The notes: generated from the letters alone by a model not told the origin. Counted from the stretch's first letter, positions 1-8,435 are shown. The stretch: 23,758 bases of DNA from CAZGMN01 sp964645765 (GCA_964645765.1 CAZYBE010000044.1:1-23758); one strand, 5' to 3'. Numbers and translations are program-made.

Positions 1-297
1 AATCATCTTGATATCACGGGCTCTGTGATGCGTTGAGATTGAGAAAACTTAGAATTGACTTGGAGTTTTTCGTGTGCTATAAAGTTCTGGCTGTTGATTG
101 AATAAAAAAGAGATTTTCTTTTTGGCTCAAATTTCTCATTCTTTCATCAAGTTCAAATCCTAATAGAGACGCAATGAATTTTGTAATATTGTCACAGCGA
201 TGAAATGTAACACTATAACGAGTGCATTGATGAAATCTGAAAGTATCTATTTAAAAACCTGTGTCAAAAAAGATGTTGGAAGTGAAGGGAGGTCTAA
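1..297. other. AT-rich non-coding leader upstream of the thiolase gene
   Basis: No credible coding frame is seen. The stretch is AT-rich and presumably holds the promoter of the thiolase gene, but no hexamer pair with good spacing stands out: TATAAC at 214-219 and TTGATG at 227-232 lack convincing partners. A strong ribosome binding site, AAGGGAGG at 285-292, ends five bases before the ATG at 298. Confidence 0.5.
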
Positions 298-1464
298 ATG
301 GGAAAAGTGGGAATCATCGGCGTCGGGCAGAGTGCTTTTGTCCGGGGCTATCCAGGCTCGATAAGGGAGTTAGCTTTTGAAGGGTTTAAGGAGGCCATGT
401 GTGATGCCCAGGTCGCTTCGAAGGATATTGATGCTTCTATCATTTGTTCGGCTCCAGAGTACGATAAACAACGTTCTCCTTCTGGAGTCTTTGCTGAGTA
501 TCTTGGCCTTATCCCTCAGCCAACATGCTACCTTGAAAGCCTGTGTTCTTCGAGCAGCACCGGGCTGAAAATGGCCTATGCTTTGATAAAGTCAGGCCTT
601 CATGATGTTGTGGCGGTCATCGGCTTTCAGAAGATGTCAGAGATTTCCTCTGCAGAGTCCCAGGAGAGGATGGGGCGGGGCGCTGACATTCAGTGGGAAA
701 GCCCTTTTGGGACGATGATGCCAGCCTATTATGCCATGTTTGCCAGAGCTCACATGGCAAGATACGGCACAACACTCGACGACCTGGCTCTGGTCAGGGT
801 TAAGGCTTCGACCTACGGCCAGGTCAACGAGAAGGCTGTTTATCGCAAGCCCGTGACATTCGAAATGTTCAAAGACCCGCAGAGTCCTTTATCCGGGCCT
901 GTGGCCAGCCCGCTTCGAGTTGGAGATTGTTGCGCCAACGCTGATGGAAGCTCCTGCTTAATTGTGGCCAGCGAGGAGAGGGCAAAATCTCTGAGCAAGA
1001 AGCCGGTCTGGATTCTGGGGCTGGGCGCTGCCTCGGCCAGTGTCAATCTGGCTGGCAGGGACACTTTCTCAGGACTGGCTGTTGCCCAGGAGGCTGCGCG
1101 GCAGGCTTACAAGATGGCTGGCTTGGGCCCGAAGGATGTCGATGTGGCTGAGGTTCATGATTGCTTCACGATTTCCGAAATCATAGCCTATGAGGACTTG
1201 GGTTTTGCCAAGACAGGAGAGGGAAAAGAGCTTGTGAAGAGCAAAGAGACCTACAAAGAAGGAAGCATTCCGGTCAATGTCGACGGAGGCCTGCTCTCCA
1301 AAGGCCATCCCATCGGCGCCACCGGCGGCTCCCAGGTCAGGACCATTGTCCTTCAGCTCAGAGGCGAAGCAGGCGAGATGCAGGTCAAGAATCCGGAGAT
1401 AGGCCTTGTCCATAACATCGGCGGCGTCGGGCTTTATGGAAATATCACCATTCTCAGGAGGTAA
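298..1464 (+). CDS. SCP2-type thiolase (acetyl-CoA C-acetyltransferase family)
   Basis: Predicted thiolase of 388 residues, the usual length of the SCP2-like thiolase family. It would make or cleave a 3-oxoacyl-CoA with CoA in the cytoplasm. The nucleophilic cysteine is Cys83 in the segment LESLCSSSSTG. The C-terminal half has the expected EVHDCF segment, then GGLLSKGHPIGATGG with the catalytic His, and HNIGG near the end. This HN-GG ending, in place of the CxG of classical degradative thiolases, is typical of SCP2-type members. The start at 298 is fixed by AAGGGAGG at 285-292. The DUF35 gene follows after two bases, a pairing well known for this thiolase class, where the zinc/OB-fold protein forms part of the complex. 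The direction (degradation or condensation) and chain length cannot be read from sequence. Confidence 0.9.
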   Translation: MGKVGIIGVGQSAFVRGYPGSIRELAFEGFKEAMCDAQVASKDIDASIICSAPEYDKQRSPSGVFAEYLGLIPQPTCYLESLCSSSSTGLKMAYALIKSGLHDVVAVIGFQKMSEISSAESQERMGRGADIQWESPFGTMMPAYYAMFARAHMARYGTTLDDLALVRVKASTYGQVNEKAVYRKPVTFEMFKDPQSPLSGPVASPLRVGDCCANADGSSCLIVASEERAKSLSKKPVWILGLGAASASVNLAGRDTFSGLAVAQEAARQAYKMAGLGPKDVDVAEVHDCFTISEIIAYEDLGFAKTGEGKELVKSKETYKEGSIPVNVDGGLLSKGHPIGATGGSQVRTIVLQLRGEAGEMQVKNPEIGLVHNIGGVGLYGNITILRR

Positions 1465-1466
1465 AA

Positions 1467-1901
1467 ATGGCAAACAAAAAAGAGATAGATGACCGTTTCA
1501 AAAAATTCGGGACAGTCAGCTTTACCTCCACCACCAAGGTCAATGACTTTATCGACCACCTTGAGCAGGGCAAAGTCATGGGCACTCACTGCAAGAGCTG
1601 CGGCCTGGTCTTTTTCCCGCCAAGGGCTGATTGCTACAAATGCCTTTCAAGCGATATGGAATGGTTCGAGGCTTCCGGCAAAGGGAAACTTGTTACTTAC
1701 AGCAGGCTCCAGTATGCTCCATCCGGGTTTGAAGGCGATTTACCTTATCGTATCGCGGTCCTTGATTATGGGGATTATAAAATTTTCGGCAGGATTGCCA
1801 ATGAACTGTCTGAGGAAGAAATTCAGCTGGGCATGGAGATGAGGACAGCGGTCAACAGGCTTCCCAATGGCCAGCTGAACTACGTCTTCCGGAAAGCATA
1901 G
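1467..1901 (+). CDS. DUF35 OB-fold/zinc-ribbon partner of thiolase
   Basis: Protein of 144 residues with the DUF35 architecture: an N-terminal helix, a rubredoxin-like zinc ribbon with Cys42, Cys45, Cys56 and Cys59, then an OB fold (about residues 65-135). Members of this family bind acyl-CoA and form complexes with SCP2-type thiolases; in archaea one bridges thiolase and HMG-CoA synthase. The gene starts two bases after the thiolase stop, and its ribosome binding site CAGGAGG (1455-1461) overlaps the end of the thiolase gene, so the two are translationally coupled. All four metal ligands are present. The probable role is a scaffold or acyl-CoA channel for the thiolase, inferred from family and linkage. 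Confidence 0.88.
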   Translation: MANKKEIDDRFKKFGTVSFTSTTKVNDFIDHLEQGKVMGTHCKSCGLVFFPPRADCYKCLSSDMEWFEASGKGKLVTYSRLQYAPSGFEGDLPYRIAVLDYGDYKIFGRIANELSEEEIQLGMEMRTAVNRLPNGQLNYVFRKA

Positions 1902-1967
1902 AGAAGAAATCTTAAAAACCTCCTCTTTCATAGCTAAGCCTATAATCAATCATCTCAGGCTGAATAC

Positions 1968-2210
1968 ATGATAATACAAATACCCTATGCGCTGATCGGT
2001 GAGTGCATAGCCGTCATCCTGTTCATATTGGCCTTTATTGAAGCCGAAGTAAGGGGCAGAATTTTTCTTGTGTCCATCTTTGTTTTGTTATTCCTACTCC
2101 CCCGGCTCTTTCCCTCTTCCATAATGTCTCTCCTCTGTCTTATAGCGAAACTGGCTGTCGGAATGGGATGTTATATCTTTCTAAAATATCGCGGGTACTT
2201 TCGCCGATAG
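1968..2210 (+). CDS. Small hydrophobic membrane protein, function unknown
   Basis: Open frame of 80 residues that I do not recognise. It is strongly hydrophobic, with three likely membrane spans at about residues 5-26, 31-48 and 52-72, separated by short charged turns (EAEVRGR, and the C-terminal KYRGYFRR). The basic tail suggests a cytoplasmic C-terminus. The ribosome binding site upstream of the ATG is weak (a partial TCAGG), and the frame lies 66 bases after the DUF35 stop in an otherwise non-coding gap. Real membrane composition favours a gene, but the weak start and lack of a known family leave doubt. Confidence 0.45.
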   Translation: MIIQIPYALIGECIAVILFILAFIEAEVRGRIFLVSIFVLLFLLPRLFPSSIMSLLCLIAKLAVGMGCYIFLKYRGYFRR

Positions 2211-2342
2211 TTTATCTTTGCTCAGGTTAATCAAAGAGACAGGGTTTTTCTGCTCGACAACGAGAGGCTCTCTAATGTCTTTAATTTATGGACTATCAGC
2301 ATTTCCCTAATTGCGGATTGAAAGCAGAAAAAAAGGCGTTTC

Positions 2343-2371
2343 TTGACTTAGAGAAGTGATATTGATATTTT
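2343..2371 (+). promoter_or_regulatory. Sigma-70-type promoter of the dehydratase gene
   Basis: TTGACT (2343-2348) and TATTTT (2366-2371) are separated by 17 bases, an optimal spacing, and lie 36 bases upstream of the dehydratase ATG. A strong ribosome binding site, AAGGAGG, is at 2396-2402. The rest of 2211-2406 shows no coding frame; a short GAGAG-G-CTCTC inverted repeat near 2260-2272 lacks a T-run and is not a convincing terminator. Confidence 0.5.
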
Positions 2372-2406
2372 TGTAGTCTCAAAAAGGGAAGAATCAAGGA
2401 GGAAAA

Positions 2407-3651
2407 ATGACTGAAGAGAAAAAATCAGCTATCAAAAAAATTCAGGCCACGGGCCAAATGAGAAAAATAATGGCTGATTATTTCTATGTGTTGCACAATG
2501 CCTCAAAAACAGGCTCGGCAAAGATTGCCTGGTGCACGAGTGTCGGGCCTGCCGAGCTTTTGCTGAGCCTGGGCTTTCTCGTTCATTACCCTGAAAATCA
2601 TGGGGCCATGCTCGGATCCACCCGGACAGCCAACAATTACTTACCAGCAGCCAATGCCATCGGCTTTTCTCCTGATATCTGCTCCTATCTGACGAGCGAT
2701 ATCGGTGCTTTTCTCAAAAAAGAAACACCATTGTCAAAAGCCTATGAAGGAATCGACGTTGTTCCCAAGCCTGATGTTCTGGTTTACAACACCAATCAAT
2801 GCCGCGATGTCCAGGATTGGTTTAGCTGGTATGCAAGAGAGCTGAATGTCCCTGCTTTAGGAATATCCACCTATCGCAACATTGGTGAGATAAAAGATTA
2901 CCACCTTCAGAGCATCGTCGAGCAGATCAAAGGTTTGATTGCGCCCCTGGAAAAAATTTCAGGCAATAAATTCGATATCGACAGATTCCGTGAGGTTCTT
3001 ACCCTATCCAAAGAATGCACTGCGCTCTGGAAGAAAGTTCTCGAGACAAACACCGCCGTCCCGGCTCCGATGAGCTTCTTCGATGGCACGATTCATATGG
3101 GACCTGCCGTCGTTTTGAGGGGCTCACCTCAGGCGGTGGAGTATTACAAGGTGCTTCTGCGGGAATTGGAACAGCGGATTGCCAGCAAGGATGGAGCAGT
3201 GGAGGGAGAAAAATTCCGCCTCTACTGGGAAGGAATGCCCATCTGGGGAAAGCTCAGGGACTTGGCTGAACTTTTCATAAGCCTCAAAACAGCGGTCATC
3301 GCTTCGACCTACTGCAACAGCTGGATCTTTGAAGCTTTCGACCTCAAAGACCCTTTCATGAGCATGGCCCGGGCTTATACAGAAATATTCATTGTCAGGA
3401 ATGAAAATTACAAAGAAAGATACATCGAAGAGATGGTCAAAAAATATAGGATCGATGGAATTCTCTTCCATGATGCCAAGACCTGCCCCAACAACTCCAA
3501 CAACCGCTATGGAATGCCGCAGAGGCTTGAGAAGAAATTGAACATTCCCACCCTGACCATAAACGGCGATTTGAACGACATGCGCTGCTATTCAGAGGAA
3601 CAGGCTAAGACCAACATCGAGGCTTTTATCGAACAGCTTGAAGCAAAATAA
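2407..3651 (+). CDS. 2-hydroxyacyl-CoA dehydratase / benzoyl-CoA reductase family subunit (HgdB/BcrB-like)
   Basis: Protein of 414 residues of the 2-hydroxyacyl-CoA dehydratase D-component family, which also includes benzoyl-CoA reductase subunits B and C. Family members hold a [4Fe-4S] cluster and use a low-potential electron from the activator to remove water from a 2-hydroxyacyl-CoA, or to reduce an aryl-CoA. Visible signatures are Cys43 in AWCTSVGPAELL, Cys92, Cys132 in NTNQCRD, the LYWEGMPIWGKL segment (272-283), and Cys360 in FHDAKTCPNNSN. Its activator gene follows 136 bases downstream. Known enzymes use two related subunits; only one is encoded here, so the partner must lie elsewhere or the enzyme is a homo-oligomer. 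Substrate undetermined. Confidence 0.88.
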   Translation: MTEEKKSAIKKIQATGQMRKIMADYFYVLHNASKTGSAKIAWCTSVGPAELLLSLGFLVHYPENHGAMLGSTRTANNYLPAANAIGFSPDICSYLTSDIGAFLKKETPLSKAYEGIDVVPKPDVLVYNTNQCRDVQDWFSWYARELNVPALGISTYRNIGEIKDYHLQSIVEQIKGLIAPLEKISGNKFDIDRFREVLTLSKECTALWKKVLETNTAVPAPMSFFDGTIHMGPAVVLRGSPQAVEYYKVLLRELEQRIASKDGAVEGEKFRLYWEGMPIWGKLRDLAELFISLKTAVIASTYCNSWIFEAFDLKDPFMSMARAYTEIFIVRNENYKERYIEEMVKKYRIDGILFHDAKTCPNNSNNRYGMPQRLEKKLNIPTLTINGDLNDMRCYSEEQAKTNIEAFIEQLEAK

Positions 3652-3787
3652 TGACTTAAAAAACTTTCAGGGCTATAGAGAGAAAAATTTTAATAAAGAA
3701 TGCCATTGCTGGAAATTTGATGAGTGACAGTATTTTCTGAAATGATCTGAGATGAGATTACATAACCCAGAGTAAGAGCTTTTAATT

Positions 3788-4564
3788 ATGTATTACTTCG
3801 CGGGAATTGATGTCGGCGCCTCAACGACCAAGTCGGTAATTGTCGATGAAAAAAGAGAAATTCTCGGCCATGCCGTCATAAATTCCGGTGCTGATTTTAA
3901 AGCTGCGGCTGAGCGGGTCTTCAATAAATCTCAGGAAAAGCTGAGGAGAAAAGCCAAAAAAAGCTTCTTCGTCTTATCCACCGGCTATGGAAGAGCCAAT
4001 GTCCCTTTTGCTGATATGACAAAAACCGAGATCAGCTGTCATGCCAAAGGAAGTTTTTTTTATTTTCCCCACGCTCATACCCTGATCGACATCGGCGGCC
4101 AGGATAGTAAGGTCATAAAAGTTGATGGCGCGGGAAAAAGAGTAGGCTTCAAGATGAACCGCAAGTGCGCGGCCGGAACAGGGACTTTTCTCGAAGAGAT
4201 CGCTAACCGCCTTCAAATCAAACTGGAGAAGCTCAACGAGCTTGCCGAGAAATCGAGCGAGAGCGTTCAGATTGGAAGCTACTGTACAGTGTTCACAGCC
4301 ACTGAAATCCTGACCAGAATCAGGGAAGGTGTGGAGGTCAGGGACCTGGTCAAAGGCATTTTTGATTCAGTTATAAAAAGGGCTCTTGAGATGGACCCTT
4401 TGGAAGGAAACATAGTCATGAGCGGAGGAGTGGTGGCCTATAATCCTTTCTTAATCAAGATGTTTGAAGAGAAATTGGGAAGAAAGGTTTTTGTGCCGCC
4501 TCTTCCTCAGTTGACAGGCGCTCTTGGAGCGGCTTTGTATGCCTTAGAGGCAAAAGGAGGATGA
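3788..4564 (+). CDS. Activator ATPase of 2-hydroxyacyl-CoA dehydratase (HgdC/BadF/BcrA family)
   Basis: ASKHA-fold ATPase of 258 residues, close to the length of the 2-hydroxyglutaryl-CoA dehydratase activator. A homodimer of this family carries one [4Fe-4S] cluster at the subunit interface and couples ATP hydrolysis to injection of an electron into the dehydratase. The N-terminal phosphate loop is GIDVGASTTK (residues 6-15), followed by STGYGR, DIGGQDSK (101-108) and NRKCAAGTGTFLE. The cluster ligands are Cys127 and Cys166, the same numbering as in the Acidaminococcus protein. The second ligand reads CTVFTATEI rather than the more usual CxVFAESE. No strong ribosome binding site precedes the ATG at 3788. 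The C-terminus contains AAAAGGAGG-like sequence serving the next gene. Confidence 0.93.
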   Translation: MYYFAGIDVGASTTKSVIVDEKREILGHAVINSGADFKAAAERVFNKSQEKLRRKAKKSFFVLSTGYGRANVPFADMTKTEISCHAKGSFFYFPHAHTLIDIGGQDSKVIKVDGAGKRVGFKMNRKCAAGTGTFLEEIANRLQIKLEKLNELAEKSSESVQIGSYCTVFTATEILTRIREGVEVRDLVKGIFDSVIKRALEMDPLEGNIVMSGGVVAYNPFLIKMFEEKLGRKVFVPPLPQLTGALGAALYALEAKGG

Positions 4565-4565
4565 A

Positions 4566-6644
4566 ATGCTTGACGCTTTATTCAAACCAAGGTCGGTGGC
4601 CATCATCGGCGCATCAAACAACCCACTGAGCATCGGCCATATCGTCATCCAGAACCTTCTTGACCACAATTTTCAGGGTCCGATCTACCCCATCAACCCC
4701 AAAGCAAGGTTCATTAAGAGTTTCAGAGCTTATCCTTCTGTCGGCGATGTTCCTGACGAAATAGACTTGGTTAATATCTCGATAAAGAACACTTTAGTCC
4801 CAGCAGTCCTTGAAGAATGCGGCAAAAAGGGAGTGAAGTTCGCCATCGTCCATACCGCAGGCTTTAAGGAAGTCGGGGAAGAAGGGATTAAGCTTGAAAA
4901 GCAGATTGTGGAGGTTGCCCATAAGTACGGGATGAGAATCTACGGCCCGAATTCGCAGGGAATACAGAACTCTGACCCTTCAATCTCTGTTTACGCCAAT
5001 TTTACTTTTGTTCCGATGAGTCCTGGAAATATCTCCATCGTCGCCCAGAGCGGCGGAGTGGGGGAGACGCTGAAGATTCATCTTTATCGGATTGGCAAAG
5101 GAATAAGGATGTATTCGAGCTTCGGCAACGAGGCCGATGTCAGCATGAATGAGATCATCGATTACTATGGCCAGGATGAGGAGACAAAGGTCATCATGGT
5201 TCACATCGAGACCTTTAAAGACCCTGCTGGTTTTCTCGAAGTTGCCAGGCGTGTCACTGCCAAAAAGCCGATCCTTGCTCTGAAGACAGGAAGGACATCT
5301 GAAGGAACCAAGGCTGTTGCCTCCCATACCGGGCGGCTCGTCCAGCAGGAGGCGATTGCTGATGCGATGTTCCGCAAGGGAGGCGTTGTGCGCTTTGATT
5401 CCCAGGAGGACATGATCAACGCTGCCATCGCCTTTTCCAATCAGCCGGTGCCCAAAGGCAGTAGAGTTGTTATCGTCACCAACACCGGAGGCCCGGCCAT
5501 CATCGCTGTCGATGAATGCATTGCAGCCGGGCTGAGGCTGGCTGAATTGAGCGCAGAGACCAAGGACACTCTGAAAAAGCTTGTTTTCCAGGAAGCCATT
5601 GTCTCCAACCCGGTTGATGTTGTCGCCACTGCCGGGCCTGAGCAGTACGGCGGTACGGTCGAAGCGCTTCTCAAAGACCCGAACATCGATTCCCTGCTCC
5701 TTGTCTTTGTCACTGCGCCCTTTGTCGATTGCCATGGTATAGCCCGGAAGCTGGGCGAGATCGGGAAGGCTTCGCAGAAGCCGATTGTCTGCCAGGTGAT
5801 GACCATAGAGAAGTGGGCTGGAGTCATCCGCGCTATCAGGGAAAGCGGCATTCCTGTCTACGATTTTGCCGAGACAGCAGCCAGAGCTCTGGCTGCGATG
5901 GCCGACTATGGCAAGATTGTCCAGAGAAAAGCCCCGAGCTATAAGAGATATGACGTGGACAAAGGTCAAGCAGAAAAGATAATCAGCCCCTACAGGGGCC
6001 AGGAAAAATTCCTCCGCCAGGATGATGTTTTTGAATTGCTCCGCTGCTACGGCATTCCGGCTGTTAAAAGTTTGAGAGTGGAAAAGGAGGATGAGCTGGA
6101 GAAAGGAGCGGCGGCGATTGGCTATCCTCTGGCCTTAAAGGTTGATGCTGAAGCCGTTATTCATAAGACTGAAACAGGAGGAGTCTCCCTCAACCTCAAG
6201 GATAAAAAAGAGCTTCTGAGCTCTTTCAAGGAGATGGCCAGGAAGTTTGCCGAGCACAAGCCTGGCTTTATCCTTCAAAAATACCTTGAAGGCGGCAAAG
6301 AAGTGATCATGGGAGCCAAGGCAAACGAAGGGCTGCAGCCGACGCTCATGTTTGGGCTGGGCGGAGTCTTTGTCGAGACTCTGAGAGATGTTCAGTTCAG
6401 GCTGACTCCTCTTTCTGTAGAAGAAGCGATGGAGATGATTCGCTCCATCAAGGGATATCCGGTTCTTGAAGGCGTGAGGGGAGAGAAGGCGGTGGACATC
6501 GAGAAGCTGGTTGAAATCCTGATTCGCCTTTCTCAGCTTGTCTTGGATTTTCCTGAGATTGATGAGATGGATTTGAACCCTGTCTTCGCCTTTGAAAAAG
6601 GGAAGGGAGCTGCTGTCGTCGATGCCCGCGCAAAAATTAAATAA
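4566..6644 (+). CDS. Acyl-CoA synthetase, ADP-forming (fused alpha-beta, acetate-CoA ligase type)
   Basis: NDP-forming acyl-CoA synthetase of 692 residues with both halves fused. Order: CoA-binding Rossmann domain (1-130, beginning with LFKPRSVAIIGASNNP), succinyl-CoA-ligase-like domains (about 145-450) and ATP-grasp domain (about 480-690). The phosphorylated histidine is His254 in VASHTGRL. The ATP-grasp part shows GYPLALKVDAEAVIHKTETGG and FGLGGVFVETLRD. In anaerobes this enzyme usually runs from acyl-CoA, phosphate and ADP to free acid, CoA and ATP, giving substrate-level phosphorylation, although it can also activate acids. It starts one base after the activator stop (ATGAAATG), with AGGAGG inside the end of that gene, so the two are coupled. 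Substrate unknown; a product of the dehydratase/thiolase route is the natural guess. Confidence 0.92.
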   Translation: MLDALFKPRSVAIIGASNNPLSIGHIVIQNLLDHNFQGPIYPINPKARFIKSFRAYPSVGDVPDEIDLVNISIKNTLVPAVLEECGKKGVKFAIVHTAGFKEVGEEGIKLEKQIVEVAHKYGMRIYGPNSQGIQNSDPSISVYANFTFVPMSPGNISIVAQSGGVGETLKIHLYRIGKGIRMYSSFGNEADVSMNEIIDYYGQDEETKVIMVHIETFKDPAGFLEVARRVTAKKPILALKTGRTSEGTKAVASHTGRLVQQEAIADAMFRKGGVVRFDSQEDMINAAIAFSNQPVPKGSRVVIVTNTGGPAIIAVDECIAAGLRLAELSAETKDTLKKLVFQEAIVSNPVDVVATAGPEQYGGTVEALLKDPNIDSLLLVFVTAPFVDCHGIARKLGEIGKASQKPIVCQVMTIEKWAGVIRAIRESGIPVYDFAETAARALAAMADYGKIVQRKAPSYKRYDVDKGQAEKIISPYRGQEKFLRQDDVFELLRCYGIPAVKSLRVEKEDELEKGAAAIGYPLALKVDAEAVIHKTETGGVSLNLKDKKELLSSFKEMARKFAEHKPGFILQKYLEGGKEVIMGAKANEGLQPTLMFGLGGVFVETLRDVQFRLTPLSVEEAMEMIRSIKGYPVLEGVRGEKAVDIEKLVEILIRLSQLVLDFPEIDEMDLNPVFAFEKGKGAAVVDARAKIK

Positions 6645-6651
6645 AGGAAGT

Positions 6652-6674
6652 AAAAAGGGGACAGTCCCCTTTTT
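6652..6674. repeat. REP-like perfect palindrome, copy 1 (possible bidirectional terminator)
   Basis: Perfect 23-bp palindrome: AAAAAGGGGAC, a central A, then the reverse complement. It lies eight bases after the stop of the acyl-CoA synthetase gene. Folded as RNA it forms a GC-rich stem with a tiny loop followed by five T, so it may act as an intrinsic terminator in both directions. An identical copy lies inside the leuC reading frame at 11726-11748; identity stops exactly at the palindrome ends in both places. Confidence 0.8.
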
Positions 6675-6675
6675 G

Positions 6676-6876
6676 CTAACATGAACGCATTAAATAAAAT
6701 GTCATTGCGAGAAATGAAGAAGATTCCTTCACTTCGTTCGGAACAGGCTGCGCAATCTCATATGAAGAAAGAGATTGCCACGGCGCTCCGCGCCTCGCAA
6801 TGACTTCGTCGGATGGCCTAGCTTTCTTTGGTCGCTCGCTATGACAATGTGATAAAATTCATGGCGTTTATGTTAG
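6676..6876. mobile_element. MITE-like element with nested inverted repeats
   Basis: A non-coding stretch of about 200 bases bounded by 13-bp terminal inverted repeats with one mismatch: CTAACATGAACGC at 6676-6688 and its near complement at 6864-6876. Nested inside are a perfect 11-bp inverted pair, GTCATTGCGAG (6701-6711) with CTCGCAATGAC (6794-6804), and an inner 7-bp pair, CAATCTC (6753-6759) with GAGATTG (6771-6777). The inner unit (CATTGCGAG ... GAGATTGCCACGGCG ... CTCGCAATGAC) is of a type I recall as dispersed in many bacterial genomes. No transposase is encoded. It ends 15 bases before the symporter ATG, so it may carry that gene's promoter or affect its leader RNA. Confidence 0.6.
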
Positions 6877-6891
6877 TTTTTTTGAAGTAAG

Positions 6892-8298
6892 ATGAATTGG
6901 ATTCCCGTAAGCGTTGTCTGTTTTTATATCGTGCTCCTCTATGTCCTGACCTGGTTGACCCGCCGCCTCAGCCGGGGAGGGATGATTGCCTATCTTCTGG
7001 CCAGTCGTAATCTCCCCTTCTGGGTCGTTGCGCCGCTTCTTGCCGGCCTTGCTGTCGGAGGCGCATCGACTGTGGGCGTGGCTGAGCAGGCTTACAAGTC
7101 TGGTCTATCAGCCGGCTGGTACAATGCGGCCTGGGCAGCAGGAGCGATTCTTGTCGGCCTGGTCGCTGCTCGCCGCTACCGCGCGATGGAAGTTGTCACT
7201 ATTCCCGAACTCTTTGAAAGACATTACGGGGTTGGAGGACGGGTTATAGGCGTCATCGGCCAGCTCCTCATCCACGTGGTCATCATTTCGCTTCAGTATG
7301 TGGCCGGAGGAGCCATCCTCTCCTCTCTTCTTCCTAATGTCTTCAGCTTCAAGACAGGAATGTTTGTGACTGCCATTGTATTTTTAGGGATAACACTGAT
7401 CGGCGGTTTCTGGGCTGCTGGCCTGACCAACATCATCAACGTGATAATGATCTATGCCGGAGTCATTTTGGGGGCCGTCATGTGCATCGTGAAAGTGGGG
7501 GGATTCGGAGAGCTTGCGACCAAACTTCCTGCCAGGCATCCTGGCTTTGATCTGGGAGCTATCGGCCTGCCGCTGATTATCGCCTGGTTTATGGTTATGT
7601 GCACCATGACCTTTTCCGTGCAATCTGTGGTTCAGATCTCGTTTGCCGCCAAGGATCCTTCCTCTGCGAGCAAAGGTTTTATCCTCGGCGGGCTGCTCAT
7701 CTTCCCGGTGGGATTCATCAGCGCTTTGATCGGAATGGCAGCCACAATTCTTCATCCAGGAATCGTTGCCACCGAAGCTCTGCCGCGCACTGTCTTGAGC
7801 TTGAGCCCTGTTGTCGCCGGCATAGTCCTTTCCGGCCTCTGGGCTGCGGATGTTTCCACCGCCTCAGCCCTGCTTGTCGGCTGCGCCACTCTTGTTGTCG
7901 GGGATTTGATAAAAAGATTTTTCGCGCCTGACCTTAAAGAAAAGGGAGAGAGAGCGGTCTCCAGAGCCTCGGTTCTTGTTTTGAGCTTGTTCACCTACCT
8001 TCTTGCCGTCACTGTTTCCGGCATCATAAAGACATTGCTCATCGGACTTTCATTGACCACGGCCTACACTTTAATCACCTTGATGACCCTCTTCTGTCCA
8101 AAAATCTGCCGCCGCAGCCATGCTTCCTGGACTTTGCTTATGTCCATGGCCGCTCTCGGCTTCTGGCTTATCTTTCCCCAGCTTCCTTCATTCTTTAAAA
8201 AAGTCAGTCTACCGCATCCCATTTATTTGCTATGGGGCGTAAGCCTGATTACGTTTTCCTTTGTTGCAGTCTTAGATAAAAGAAAGATTAAAGCCTAA
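6892..8298 (+). CDS. Sodium:solute symporter (SSS family)
   Basis: Integral membrane protein of 468 residues with about 12-13 hydrophobic spans, matching the Na+/solute symporter family (proline, pantothenate, and carboxylate carriers). The most telling part is LLAGLAVGGASTVGVAEQAYKSGLSAGWYNAAWAAG, i.e. the conserved TM2-TM3 region (about residues 49-84), followed by the positively charged loop AARRYRAMEVVTIPELFERHYG. Length is slightly below the family average of about 500 and only short tails are present. It follows the acyl-CoA synthetase on the same strand after a gap filled by two repeats. The ribosome binding site is weak (GAAGTAA). A carboxylate substrate for the adjacent CoA-ester pathway is an inference from neighbourhood only. 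Confidence 0.87.
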   Translation: MNWIPVSVVCFYIVLLYVLTWLTRRLSRGGMIAYLLASRNLPFWVVAPLLAGLAVGGASTVGVAEQAYKSGLSAGWYNAAWAAGAILVGLVAARRYRAMEVVTIPELFERHYGVGGRVIGVIGQLLIHVVIISLQYVAGGAILSSLLPNVFSFKTGMFVTAIVFLGITLIGGFWAAGLTNIINVIMIYAGVILGAVMCIVKVGGFGELATKLPARHPGFDLGAIGLPLIIAWFMVMCTMTFSVQSVVQISFAAKDPSSASKGFILGGLLIFPVGFISALIGMAATILHPGIVATEALPRTVLSLSPVVAGIVLSGLWAADVSTASALLVGCATLVVGDLIKRFFAPDLKEKGERAVSRASVLVLSLFTYLLAVTVSGIIKTLLIGLSLTTAYTLITLMTLFCPKICRRSHASWTLLMSMAALGFWLIFPQLPSFFKKVSLPHPIYLLWGVSLITFSFVAVLDKRKIKA

Positions 8299-8369
8299 AA
8301 ATTCGTAGGTCAAAGATAAAAGTTGTATTACTTTTATTTCTCGGCTCAGGGATAATTGAGAAAATCACC

Positions 8370-8422
8370 TTGACATAGTTGATGCTCAATTGTATATTTA
8401 AAATACCATTTTAATTGTACAA
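8370..8422 (+). promoter_or_regulatory. Promoter and candidate operator of the toxin-antitoxin pair
   Basis: TTGACA (8370-8375) and TATATT (8393-8398) are 17 bases apart, close to an ideal sigma-70 promoter. Downstream of the -10 lies the perfect 8-bp palindrome TTGTACAA (8415-8422), and AATTGTA occurs both at 8388 and again at 8413. Phd/YefM antitoxins bind short palindromes at their own promoters, so these are reasonable autoregulatory sites. A ribosome binding site AGGAGA (8425-8430) precedes the ATG at 8436. Confidence 0.65.
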
Positions 8423-8435
8423 ATAGGAGATACAA

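Noticed and set aside
4980..5969. Long minus-strand open frame (329 residues) opposite the acyl-CoA synthetase
   Set aside because: It lies wholly within a well-supported gene on the plus strand, has no recognisable domain and reads as low-order antisense composition.
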